Below, piece after piece: positions 26,872-35,369 of a stretch of 64,000 nucleotides of DNA. A program made the translations under genes and the position numbers. Below the pieces are notes generated by a model. That model was not told the DNA's origin. It made no database searches and saw only the letters and a program-made list of their open reading frames with translations. Numbering within the stretch: position 1 is the stretch's first letter; the number at the start of each line of letters is the position of its first letter. Origin of the DNA: Pseudomonas orientalis (GTDB taxonomy: Bacteria > Pseudomonadota > Gammaproteobacteria > Pseudomonadales > Pseudomonadaceae); assembly GCF_002934065.1 (NCBI RefSeq), contig NZ_CP018049.1, positions 494,501 to 558,500 of the forward strand, read 5' to 3'.

Positions 26872-29807
26872 GCCTTCCTACGCTGGCCGAACTGCCGGCC
26901 ATTCTGTTGCCTTACGCCAGCCGGGCCGAGCAGTCATTTCGTGACGCCGTGGCCGCGCTGGATGACGATCATGGCCTTTCTGGCTGGACGCCGCAACGCT
27001 GGGCCGACTTCGCGCGGGTGTGCGCCGCCAGTGATTTCGTGATTGAACAGAGTGTCCGTGACCCTTTGATGTTGCTCGAGCTGGTGGCCTGGGGCGAACT
27101 GGACCGGGGTTTTGCGCCGGGTGAACTGTGCGGGCAGATTGCCGGTGCCGTGCAACAGGCTGAAACAGAAGACCAGATGGGCCGTGTACTGCGCCGCCAG
27201 CGCACGCGCCAGCAGGTGCGCATCATCTGGCGCGACCTGACCCGCCAGGCTGATCTGGTGCAAACCTGTCGCGACCTCTCCGACATGGCCGACGCCTGTA
27301 TCGACCAGGCCTACCAGTGGCTGTACCAGCGCCATTGCGTGCAGTTCGGCACGCCAACCGGGCGGCGCAGCGGCGAGGCGCAGCACATGGTCATCCTCGG
27401 CATGGGCAAGCTCGGGGCCGTGGAGCTGAACCTGTCGTCGGATATCGACCTGATCTTCGCCTACCCCGAAGGCGGCGAGACAGTGGGGGTCAAGCGCGCC
27501 CTGGATAACCAGGAGTTTTTCATCCGTCTTGGTCAGAAATTGATCAAGGCCCTCGACCCGATGACCGTCGACGGTTTCGTGTTTCGCGTCGACATGCGCC
27601 TGCGCCCCTACGGTTCGGCGGGCGCGCTGGTACTCAGCTTCAACGCGCTGGAGCAGTACTACCAGGACCAGGGCCGTGACTGGGAACGCTACGCCATGAT
27701 CAAGGCCCGCGTCGTCGCCGGAGACCAGGTGGCCGGCGCACAACTGCTCGACATGCTGCGCCCGTTCGTCTATCGCCGTTACCTGGACTTCTCGGCCATC
27801 GAAGCGCTGCGCACCATGAAGCAGTTGATCCAGCAGGAAGTGCGGCGCAAGGGCATGGCCGACAATATCAAGCTGGGTTCGGGCGGTATTCGCGAGGTGG
27901 AATTTATCGCCCAGGCGTTTCAACTGATCCACGGTGGTCGCGACCTCAGCCTGCAGCAACGCCCGCTGTTGAACGTGCTCGGCACCCTGGAAGGCCAGGG
28001 CTACCTGCCGCCCGCGGTGATTGCCGAGCTGCGCAATGGCTACGAATTCCTGCGTTACACCGAGCACGCGATCCAGGCGATTGCCGACCGCCAGACCCAA
28101 ATGCTCCCGGACAGCCCCGAAGACCAGGCGCGTATTGCCTTCATGCTGGGCTTTGCCGATTGGGCCGCGTTCCACGAGCGCTTGATGTATTGGCGTGGGC
28201 GGGTGGATTGGCATTTCCGCCAAGTGATTGCCGACCCTGATGAAGAAGAGGGTGAAGAAAGCGAGTTGGTTGTCGGTGGGGAGTGGCTTCCGCTGTGGGA
28301 AGAGTCCCAGGACGACGACGCGGCCTGCCGCCAATTGGGCGAAGGCGGCTTTACTGACGCGCCCAAGGCTCTCAAAGCCCTGGCCGGCCTGCGCGGTAGC
28401 CCGCAACTGCGCGCCATGCAGCGCCTCGGTCGCGAGCGCCTGGATGCGTTTATTCCGCGCTTGCTGGCCCAGGCTGTCGAACACGCCAATCCGGACCTGG
28501 TACTGGAGCGCGTACTGCCCCTGGTGGAGGCCGTCGCCCGGCGTTCCGCTTACCTGGTGCTGCTCACCGAGAATCCCGATGCCTTGCGCCGTCTATTGAC
28601 CCTGTGCGCCGCGAGCCCGTGGATCGCCGAGCAGATCACGCGCTTTCCGCTGTTGCTGGATGAATTGCTCAACGAAGGACGCCTGTTCAAGCCACCGCTG
28701 GCGCCGGAACTGGCTGCCGAGTTGCGCGAGCGCCTCACGCGTATCCCCGAAGACGACCTCGAGCAGCAGATGGAAGCGCTGCGCCATTTCAAGCTGGCGC
28801 ACCGCCTGCGCGTGGCGGCGTCGGAAATCGCCGGCAGCCTACCGTTGATGAAAGTCAGCGACTACCTCACCTGGCTCGCCGAAGCCATTCTCGAGCAAGT
28901 GCTGGCCCTGGCCTGGCGCCAGACCGTCGCCCGTCACGGCTCGCCGCAACGGCTGGACGGCAGCCTGTGCGATCCCGGGTTCATCATTGTCGGTTATGGA
29001 AAGGTCGGCGGTATCGAACTGGGGCATGGTTCGGACCTGGACCTGGTGTTTATCCATGACGGCGACCCGCAGGCCGAGACCGACGGCGCCAAGCCGATCG
29101 ACGGCGCGCAGTTCTTCACGCGTCTGGGCCAGCGCATCATTCACCTGCTGACCACCCAGACCAACTCCGGCCAGTTGTACGAAGTGGATATGCGCCTGCG
29201 ACCTTCAGGGGCGTCCGGCTTGTTGGTCAGTTCGCTGGGCGCGTTTGATCGCTATCAACAAAATGAAGCCTGGACCTGGGAGCATCAGGCGCTGATTCGC
29301 GCACGCGTCCTGGTCGGCAGCCAGGATGTGGGCCATGCATTCGAGCAGGTACGCGCTAACGTGTTGGGGCGTGAGCGGGATCTGGCCAAGCTGCGCCAGG
29401 AGGTCAGCGAGATGCGCGCCAAGATGCGCGATAACCTGGGAACCAAGAGCACAACGGCCGGCAGGGGCGCCAATGCCTTCGAAGCCACGGCGCTGTTCGA
29501 CCTCAAGCAGGACGCCGGAGGTATCGTCGATATTGAATTTATGGTGCAATACGCCGCTTTGGCGTGGTCTGCGCAACATCCATCGTTGCTGCGCTACACC
29601 GACAATATCCGCATCCTCGAGGGCCTGGAGCAGGTCGGGCTGATGCCCGCCGCCGATGCTCACTTGCTGCGTGAAGTGTATAAGGCCTACCGCTCAGCCG
29701 CGCACCGCCAAGCCTTGCAGAACGAGGCCGGTACCGTGGCCGGCGACCAGTTCGCCGACGAACGGCGACAGGTGATGCGAATCTGGCAAACGCTGGGCTT
29801 GAGCTGA
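26868..29807 (+). CDS. glnE: Bifunctional glutamine synthetase adenylyltransferase/deadenylase
   Basis: Adenylylates and deadenylylates glutamine synthetase in response to nitrogen status through the PII protein. The 979 residues show two nucleotidyltransferase domains with the family motif: the N-terminal deadenylase half has GKLGAVELNLSSDIDLIF, the C-terminal adenylylase half has GKVGGIELGHGSDLDLVF. Each is followed by a helical domain, with a linker between. Length and layout match Pseudomonas GlnE (about 980). The start ATG overlaps the stop of a possible leader ORF. A strong hairpin follows the stop, before waaF. Confidence 0.96.
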   Translation: MSLPTLAELPAILLPYASRAEQSFRDAVAALDDDHGLSGWTPQRWADFARVCAASDFVIEQSVRDPLMLLELVAWGELDRGFAPGELCGQIAGAVQQAETEDQMGRVLRRQRTRQQVRIIWRDLTRQADLVQTCRDLSDMADACIDQAYQWLYQRHCVQFGTPTGRRSGEAQHMVILGMGKLGAVELNLSSDIDLIFAYPEGGETVGVKRALDNQEFFIRLGQKLIKALDPMTVDGFVFRVDMRLRPYGSAGALVLSFNALEQYYQDQGRDWERYAMIKARVVAGDQVAGAQLLDMLRPFVYRRYLDFSAIEALRTMKQLIQQEVRRKGMADNIKLGSGGIREVEFIAQAFQLIHGGRDLSLQQRPLLNVLGTLEGQGYLPPAVIAELRNGYEFLRYTEHAIQAIADRQTQMLPDSPEDQARIAFMLGFADWAAFHERLMYWRGRVDWHFRQVIADPDEEEGEESELVVGGEWLPLWEESQDDDAACRQLGEGGFTDAPKALKALAGLRGSPQLRAMQRLGRERLDAFIPRLLAQAVEHANPDLVLERVLPLVEAVARRSAYLVLLTENPDALRRLLTLCAASPWIAEQITRFPLLLDELLNEGRLFKPPLAPELAAELRERLTRIPEDDLEQQMEALRHFKLAHRLRVAASEIAGSLPLMKVSDYLTWLAEAILEQVLALAWRQTVARHGSPQRLDGSLCDPGFIIVGYGKVGGIELGHGSDLDLVFIHDGDPQAETDGAKPIDGAQFFTRLGQRIIHLLTTQTNSGQLYEVDMRLRPSGASGLLVSSLGAFDRYQQNEAWTWEHQALIRARVLVGSQDVGHAFEQVRANVLGRERDLAKLRQEVSEMRAKMRDNLGTKSTTAGRGANAFEATALFDLKQDAGGIVDIEFMVQYAALAWSAQHPSLLRYTDNIRILEGLEQVGLMPAADAHLLREVYKAYRSAAHRQALQNEAGTVAGDQFADERRQVMRIWQTLGLS

Positions 29808-29819
29808 AACACTATTAGG

Positions 29820-29843
29820 GCGGGGAGGCATAAGCCTCCCCGC
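29820..29843 (+). terminator. Terminator-like hairpin between glnE and waaF
   Basis: Perfect 10-bp stem GCGGGGAGGC and GCCTCCCCGC with a 4-base loop, 12 bp after the glnE stop. It is followed by ATCGTTTG, a poor T-tract, so termination may be partial. The waaF ATG is 19 bp beyond. Confidence 0.55.
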
Positions 29844-29861
29844 ATCGTTTGTGGAAATGAC

Positions 29862-30896
29862 ATGAATATTCTGATCGTTGGGCCCAGCTGGGTCGGAGAC
29901 ATGGTGATGGCGCAGACACTGTTCCAGTGCCTGCGGCTGCGCTATCCGGACTGCCAGATCGACGTGCTCGCCCCTGAGTGGAGCCGGCCTATCCTTGAGC
30001 GCATGCCGCAAGTGCGCAAGGCCTTGAGCTTTCCGCTCGGCCATGGCGCGCTGGAATTGGCGACCCGCCGTCGCATCGGCAAAGCCATGGCCGGCCAGTA
30101 CGACCAGGCCATCCTGTTGCCCAACTCGCTGAAGTCGGCGCTGGTGCCGTTTTTTGCCGGCATCCCCAAGCGTACCGGCTGGCGCGGCGAGTTTCGCTAC
30201 GTGCTGCTCAATGACGTACGCACCTTGGACAAAGCCCGCTACCCGCTGATGATCGAACGTTTCATGGCCCTGGCCTACGAGCCGGGCGCTGAGCTGCCCA
30301 AGCCGTACCCGCGCCCCAGCTTGCAGATTGACCCGCTGACCCGCGCTGCGGCGCTGGCCAAGTTCGGCCTGACGCTGGATCGCCCGGTATTGGCATTGTG
30401 CCCGGGCGCCGAGTTTGGCGAATCCAAGCGCTGGCCGTCGGAGCATTACGCCAAAGTCGCCGAGGCCAGAATTCGCGAAGGCTGGCAAGTGTGGCTGTTT
30501 GGCTCGAAGAACGATCATTCGGTGGGTGAGGATATTCGCCAGCGTCTGATTCCGGGGCTGCGCGAAGAGGCGGTGAACCTCAGCGGCGAGACGTCCCTGG
30601 CCGAGGCCATCGACCTGCTGTCGTGCGCCGACGCAGTGGTGTCCAATGATTCCGGCCTGATGCACGTCGCCGCCGCGCTGAACCGTCCCTTGGTGGCGGT
30701 GTACGGCTCGACGTCACCCGGCTTCACCCCGCCCCTGGCGGACAAGGTCGAAGTGGTGCGCCTGGGCCTGGATTGCAGCCCCTGTTTTGAGCGCACCTGC
30801 CGTTTCGGCCACTACAATTGCCTGCGCCAATTGCTGCCGCAGCCGGTGACCGACGCGTTGCAGCGGTTGCAGGGCGACGTGGTCGAGGTTCACTGA
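29862..30896 (+). CDS. waaF: ADP-heptose:LPS heptosyltransferase II
   Basis: Adds the second L-glycero-D-manno-heptose to the LPS inner core on the cytoplasmic face of the inner membrane. The 344-residue GT9-family protein starts MNILIVGPSWVGDMVMAQTL, the characteristic WaaF N-terminus. It has the C-terminal donor-site blocks CPGAEFGESKRWP and SNDSGLMHVAAALNRPLVAVYGSTSP. It opens a run of seven tightly packed LPS-core genes (29862-36820) with start/stop overlaps or spacing of a few bases. Confidence 0.95.
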   Translation: MNILIVGPSWVGDMVMAQTLFQCLRLRYPDCQIDVLAPEWSRPILERMPQVRKALSFPLGHGALELATRRRIGKAMAGQYDQAILLPNSLKSALVPFFAGIPKRTGWRGEFRYVLLNDVRTLDKARYPLMIERFMALAYEPGAELPKPYPRPSLQIDPLTRAAALAKFGLTLDRPVLALCPGAEFGESKRWPSEHYAKVAEARIREGWQVWLFGSKNDHSVGEDIRQRLIPGLREEAVNLSGETSLAEAIDLLSCADAVVSNDSGLMHVAAALNRPLVAVYGSTSPGFTPPLADKVEVVRLGLDCSPCFERTCRFGHYNCLRQLLPQPVTDALQRLQGDVVEVH

Positions 30897-30897
30897 G

Positions 30898-31959
30898 TTG
30901 CGGGTACTGGTAATCAAGACCTCATCCCTGGGCGACGTGATCCACGCCTTGCCGGCACTGACCGACGCGGCGCGGGCGATCCCCGGCATCCGTTTCGACT
31001 GGGTGGTGGAAGAAGGCTTCGCTGAAATCCCGACCTGGCACCCGGCGGTAGACAAGGTGATCCCGGTGGCGATTCGTCGCTGGCGCAAGAACCTCTGGCA
31101 AACCCTCAAGAGCGGCGAATGGCGGCGGTTCAAACAGGCGCTGCAGTCGACCCGGTATGACCTGGTGATCGACGCCCAGGGCCTGTTGAAAAGTGCCTGG
31201 CTGACCCGCTACGTGCGGGCGCCGGTAGCCGGGTTCGATAAAAGCTCGGCACGCGAACCCCTGGCGGCGCGCTTTTATTCCCGCCGCCTGGCCGTGGCCC
31301 GAGGACAACATGCGGTGGAGCGTCTGCGCCAACTGTTTGCCGTGGCGTTGGGTTACGACCTGCCCAAGGGCCTGGGCGACTATGGCCTGAGCGTCGAGAA
31401 ACTGCTGGGCCTGCCGCCGAAGAAACCCTTCGTGTTGCTGCTGCACGGCACGACCTGGGACACCAAGCACTGGCCCGAGGCCTACTGGCGCGAACTGGCC
31501 GAACGCATGGGCCGCCTGGGCGTGGACGTGAAATTGCCGTGGGGCAGCGCCATTGAAAAAGCCCGCGCCGAGCGCCTGGCTCAAGGCCTGGCCAACGCCG
31601 AAGTGCTGCCAAAACTGAACCTGGCGGGCGTGGCCCGTGTGTTGGCCGGTGCCCGTGCCTGTGTGGCGGTGGATACCGGTCTGGGCCATCTGGCGGCTGC
31701 GCTGGATGTGCCGACCATTTCGCTGTTCGGGCCTACCAATCCGGGCCTCACCGGCGCCTACGGCAAGGGCCAGATCCACCTGGCCAGCGACTGGCCGTGT
31801 GCGCCGTGCCTGCAAAAGCAATGCACTTATCAACCCACCGCCGATGACCTGCGGCGGTTCGACATCAAGCGCGAGTCGCCCCTGTGCTTCACGCGCCTGA
31901 ATCCTGAGCGTGTAGCGAGCCGGCTGAGCACGTTGTTACTGGCTGAGGAGCTGCACTGA
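30898..31959 (+). CDS. waaC: ADP-heptose:LPS heptosyltransferase I
   Basis: Adds the first heptose to Kdo2-lipid A. The 353-residue GT9 protein begins at a TTG codon one base after the waaF stop; the resulting N-terminus (RVLVIKTSSLGDVIHALPAL) is the conserved WaaC start. Donor-binding features include LLHGTTWDTKHWP and CVAVDTGLGHLAAALDVPTI. The substrate ADP-heptose is made with HldE, encoded further down this window. Its stop overlaps the waaG start. Confidence 0.95.
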   Translation: MRVLVIKTSSLGDVIHALPALTDAARAIPGIRFDWVVEEGFAEIPTWHPAVDKVIPVAIRRWRKNLWQTLKSGEWRRFKQALQSTRYDLVIDAQGLLKSAWLTRYVRAPVAGFDKSSAREPLAARFYSRRLAVARGQHAVERLRQLFAVALGYDLPKGLGDYGLSVEKLLGLPPKKPFVLLLHGTTWDTKHWPEAYWRELAERMGRLGVDVKLPWGSAIEKARAERLAQGLANAEVLPKLNLAGVARVLAGARACVAVDTGLGHLAAALDVPTISLFGPTNPGLTGAYGKGQIHLASDWPCAPCLQKQCTYQPTADDLRRFDIKRESPLCFTRLNPERVASRLSTLLLAEELH

Positions 31960-33083
31960 TGCAATTGGCTTTCGTACTGTACAAATATTTTCCCTTCGGT
32001 GGCCTGCAGCGCGACTTCATGCGCATCGCCCTGGAGTGCCAGCAACGCGGGCATAAAATCCGCGTGTACACCTTGATCTGGGAGGGCGATATCCCGCCGG
32101 GCTTCGAAGTGCTGGTGGCGCCGGTCAAGGCATTCTTCAACCATCGGCGCAACGAGAAGCTCAGCGCGTGGATGAAAGCCGACCTTGCCAAACGCCCGGT
32201 GGATCGCCTGATCGGCTTCAACAAGATGCCTGACCTTGACGTGTACTACGCCGCCGACGGCTGCTTTGAAGACAAGGCGCAAAACCTGCGTCATTCGCTG
32301 TACCGTTATTTTGGTCGTTACAAGCACTTTGCCGACTACGAGCGCGCCGTGTTTGCCAAGGACGCCAAGACCGAAATTCTGATGATTTCCGAGGTGCAGC
32401 AGCCGCTGTTCATCAAGCATTACGCCACACCGCTGGAACGCTTCCACCTGCTGCCGCCGGGCATTGCCCAGGATCGCCGTGCGCCGCCGGATGCGGCCAT
32501 GATACGCGAAGGGTTCCGCAAGGAATTCGGCCTGGGCGAGGACGACTTGCTGCTGGTACAGATCGGTTCGGGCTTCAAGACCAAGGGCGTCGACCGCAGC
32601 CTCAAGGCGCTGGCGGCGTTACCGTCGCAATTGAAGAAACGCACCCGTCTGTTTGTAATCGGCCAGGACGACCCCAAAGTATTCCAATTGCAGAGCGCCA
32701 CATTGGGTTTGGGCGATAACGTGCAGTTCCTCAAGGGGCGCAGCGATATCCCGCGTTTCCTGCTGGGCGCCGACCTGTTGATCCACCCGGCATATAACGA
32801 AAACACCGGCACGGTCTTGCTCGAAGCCCTGGTGGCCGGGTTGCCGGTGCTGGTCTCGGCGGTATGTGGCTATGCCCATTACATCGCCGAAGCCGACAGT
32901 GGCCTGGTCCTGGATGAGCCGTTCGAACAGACGCAGCTCAACGGGTACCTGGCGCGGATGTTGTCTGATTCTGCACAGCGCGCGGCCTGGGGCCGCAATG
33001 GGTTGGCCTTCGCCGAGACGGCCGACCTCTATAGCATGCCGCAGCACGCTGCGGATGTGATTCTGGCGGAGCCAAAACGATGA
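31959..33083 (+). CDS. waaG: LPS core glycosyltransferase WaaG (GT4)
   Basis: Transfers the first outer-core hexose onto heptose II; in P. aeruginosa (PA5010) this is a galactosamine-type residue, in enterics glucose, so the exact donor here is open. The 374 residues start MQLAFVLYKYFPFGGLQRD, a near-invariant WaaG signature, and have the GT-B nucleotide-binding C-domain with IGSGFKTKGVDRS and the donor glutamate region ENTGTVLLEALVAGLPV. It overlaps waaC by one base and waaP by four bases. Confidence 0.94.
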   Translation: MQLAFVLYKYFPFGGLQRDFMRIALECQQRGHKIRVYTLIWEGDIPPGFEVLVAPVKAFFNHRRNEKLSAWMKADLAKRPVDRLIGFNKMPDLDVYYAADGCFEDKAQNLRHSLYRYFGRYKHFADYERAVFAKDAKTEILMISEVQQPLFIKHYATPLERFHLLPPGIAQDRRAPPDAAMIREGFRKEFGLGEDDLLLVQIGSGFKTKGVDRSLKALAALPSQLKKRTRLFVIGQDDPKVFQLQSATLGLGDNVQFLKGRSDIPRFLLGADLLIHPAYNENTGTVLLEALVAGLPVLVSAVCGYAHYIAEADSGLVLDEPFEQTQLNGYLARMLSDSAQRAAWGRNGLAFAETADLYSMPQHAADVILAEPKR

Positions 33084-33886
33084 AATTGATGCTTGCCGAA
33101 CCGTTCAAAACCCTCTGGGCCGGGCAGGATGCGTTCGCCGCTGTCGAGCGCCTGCAAGGCGAGGTTTACCGTGAACTGGAGGCGCGTCGCACGCTGCGTA
33201 CCGAGGTAGATGGCCGCGGCTACTTTGTGAAGATCCACCGTGGGATCGGCTGGGGCGAGATCGTCAAGAACCTTGTGACCGCCAAGCTGCCGGTGCTGGG
33301 CGCCGGTCAGGAATGGCTGGCGATCCAGCGCCTGCAGGCACTGGGCGTGCCGACCATGACCGCCGTGGCCTATGGCGAGCGCGGCAGCAACCCGGCCGAT
33401 CAGCACTCCTTCATCATTACCGAAGAACTGGCGCCGACTGTCAGCCTGGAAGATTTCAGCATCGACTGGCTCAAGCAGCCGCCGCAGCCGCGTCTCAAGC
33501 GCGCGCTGATCGCTGAAGTGGCGCGCATGACCGGCATGATGCATCGCGGCGGCGTCAACCACCGTGATTGCTACATCTGCCACTTCCTGCTGCACACCGA
33601 TACGCCGGTGACGGCGGATAACTTCAAGCTCTCGATCATCGACCTGCACCGCGCCCAGACACGCGACAAAATCAGCCATCGCTGGCGTGACAAGGACCTG
33701 GCCGCGCTGTACTTCTCGGCGCTGGACATCGGCCTGACCCGCCGCGACAAGCTGCGCTTTCTCAAGGGCTATTTCCAGCAGCCGTTGCGCCAGATCCTCG
33801 CCGAGGAAAGCGCCCTGTTGCTGTGGCTGCAAGGCAAGGCCGACAAGCTCTACGCGCGCAAGCAGCGTTACGGGGATGCACTCTGA
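33080..33886 (+). CDS. waaP: LPS core heptose(I) kinase
   Basis: Phosphorylates heptose I of the LPS inner core; in P. aeruginosa this is needed for outer membrane integrity and viability. The 268-residue protein has an eukaryote-like kinase fold: VDGRGYFVKIHRG (nucleotide-binding Lys), the catalytic loop HRDCYICHFLL with Asp, and the metal-binding IIDLHRAQ. Length equals the enterobacterial and pseudomonad WaaP (265-268). It overlaps waaG by 4 bp and the next kinase by 1 bp. Confidence 0.95.
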   Translation: MKLMLAEPFKTLWAGQDAFAAVERLQGEVYRELEARRTLRTEVDGRGYFVKIHRGIGWGEIVKNLVTAKLPVLGAGQEWLAIQRLQALGVPTMTAVAYGERGSNPADQHSFIITEELAPTVSLEDFSIDWLKQPPQPRLKRALIAEVARMTGMMHRGGVNHRDCYICHFLLHTDTPVTADNFKLSIIDLHRAQTRDKISHRWRDKDLAALYFSALDIGLTRRDKLRFLKGYFQQPLRQILAEESALLLWLQGKADKLYARKQRYGDAL

Positions 33887-34620
33887 TGGCGGGTTGGAAC
33901 CTGGAACCCGCTTACGCTGCGCTCGCGGACGACTTTGGCAGCCTGGAAGCCGTGTTCGCCCTGCAAGGCGAGCGCCTGACCCGCGACCCGCTGTCGGAAG
34001 TCATCCGGGTGGAGCGCGGCGGGATCAATTATTACGTCAAGCGGTACGTCGGCGCCGGCAAAGGCCTGCGCCGCTACCTGGGCAAGCCGCGGGTGAAATC
34101 CGAATGGCAGAACCTCAAGCGCTTCGCCAAATGGGGTATTCCGACCGCCGATGTGGTGGCCTGGGGCCTGGATCGCAAGGGCCTGGCCTATGACCGGGGT
34201 GCAATGATCACCCGGGAGCTGCCCAGAACCGAGGATTTATCGGTATTGGCCGAACGTAATGACCCGCGTCTGAAAGACCCTCGCTGGGTCGACGGTATCA
34301 GCCGTCAGCTCGCCGAGTACACGCGGACCATGCACGACCATCGCTTCACCCATAACGACTTGAAGTGGCGCAACCTGCTGGTGGACGATCAGCGCACGCT
34401 GTACATGATCGACTGTCCCAACGGCGATTTCTGGCGCGGCTTCTGGCTCAAATACCGCATTACCAAAGACCTGGCCTGCCTGGACAAGGTCGCCAAGTAT
34501 CATCTGTCGGCCACCCAGCGCCTGCGTTTCTACATGCAATACCGCCAACGCACGCACCTGACGACGTCAGACAAACAACGGATTCGCCATGTGGTGAAGT
34601 TTTTCGAGGGGCGTGAATGA
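33886..34620 (+). CDS. wapP: LPS core kinase-like protein WapP (PA5008-like)
   Basis: Second kinase of the core cluster, probably phosphorylating heptose. The 244 residues begin at an ATG sharing a base with the waaP stop. They show RGGINYYVKRYVG (ATP-binding Lys), the catalytic loop THNDLKWRNLL with intact His-Asn-Asp, and YMIDCPNG in place of the DFG motif. It matches the order waaP-wapP-wapQ of PAO1. The specific phosphate position is inferred from that order, not from sequence. Confidence 0.82.
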   Translation: MAGWNLEPAYAALADDFGSLEAVFALQGERLTRDPLSEVIRVERGGINYYVKRYVGAGKGLRRYLGKPRVKSEWQNLKRFAKWGIPTADVVAWGLDRKGLAYDRGAMITRELPRTEDLSVLAERNDPRLKDPRWVDGISRQLAEYTRTMHDHRFTHNDLKWRNLLVDDQRTLYMIDCPNGDFWRGFWLKYRITKDLACLDKVAKYHLSATQRLRFYMQYRQRTHLTTSDKQRIRHVVKFFEGRE

Positions 34621-35369
34621 GTGACTTCCTCGCGGTCGAAGACCGCGCTTTGCTTGAGCGCAACGGCCTGGCCAGCTTCGATACGTTGTGGGCCAAGCAA
34701 CTGGATGCGGTGGATGAGCCCAACACCAGCGGCGACGGATGGAGCAGCGTTTATCGCCTGGAACTTGAGGGTCAGGGTTACTACCTCAAGCGTCAGAGCA
34801 ACTACCTGACGCGTACCTTGTACCGGCCGTTCGGCGAGCCAAGTTTTGCCCGTGAGTTTCGTAATATCAGCCTGTACCGCAAGCTGGGCATTCCTGCCTT
34901 GCAGGCGGTGTTCTTCGGCGAGCGCAAGGTCAAGGGCGAGCGCCGTGCGATGTTGCTTACCCGCGCCCTGGACGGTTGGAACGATTTGGACTCGTTGCTG
35001 GAACACTGGTCGCAGTCGAGCGACGCCCAGCAGCGCGCCATCCTGCTGGCCTGCGGCAGGCTTGCGCGTCGGTTGCACAGCGTGGGGCAGGTGCATGGCT
35101 GTTTTTATCCCAAGCATATTTTCCTGCAGGCCACGGCTGACGGTTACGCCGCGCAGTTGATCGACCTTGAGAAAACCCGCCCGCTGTTGTTCGGCTGGCG
35201 TGACCGGGTCAAGGACCTCGAACCCCTGCTGCGCCGCGCGCCGCAATGGTCGGATGCGCAGGTGCGACAGCTGCTGGCGGCGTATCTTGAGCAGCCTGAA
35301 GACAGTGCACTGGTTGCCACCTGGTATCAGCGTCTTACCGCGCGCCGCAGCCACAAGGAAAACCGCTGA
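34617..35369 (+). CDS. wapQ: LPS core kinase-like protein WapQ/InaA (PA5007-like)
   Basis: Third kinase-like gene of the cluster, 250 residues, InaA/WapQ type. The nucleotide-binding Lys region is present (GQGYYLKRQSNYLTRT), as is an IDLEKTRP metal-binding stretch. The catalytic loop reads HGCFYPKHIFL: the usual aspartate of HxD is a cysteine. As I recall, this is typical of the InaA/WapQ subfamily rather than a mutation of this copy; activity may rely on other residues. It overlaps neighbours by 4 bp (wapP side) and 1 bp. Confidence 0.8.
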   Translation: MSDFLAVEDRALLERNGLASFDTLWAKQLDAVDEPNTSGDGWSSVYRLELEGQGYYLKRQSNYLTRTLYRPFGEPSFAREFRNISLYRKLGIPALQAVFFGERKVKGERRAMLLTRALDGWNDLDSLLEHWSQSSDAQQRAILLACGRLARRLHSVGQVHGCFYPKHIFLQATADGYAAQLIDLEKTRPLLFGWRDRVKDLEPLLRRAPQWSDAQVRQLLAAYLEQPEDSALVATWYQRLTARRSHKENR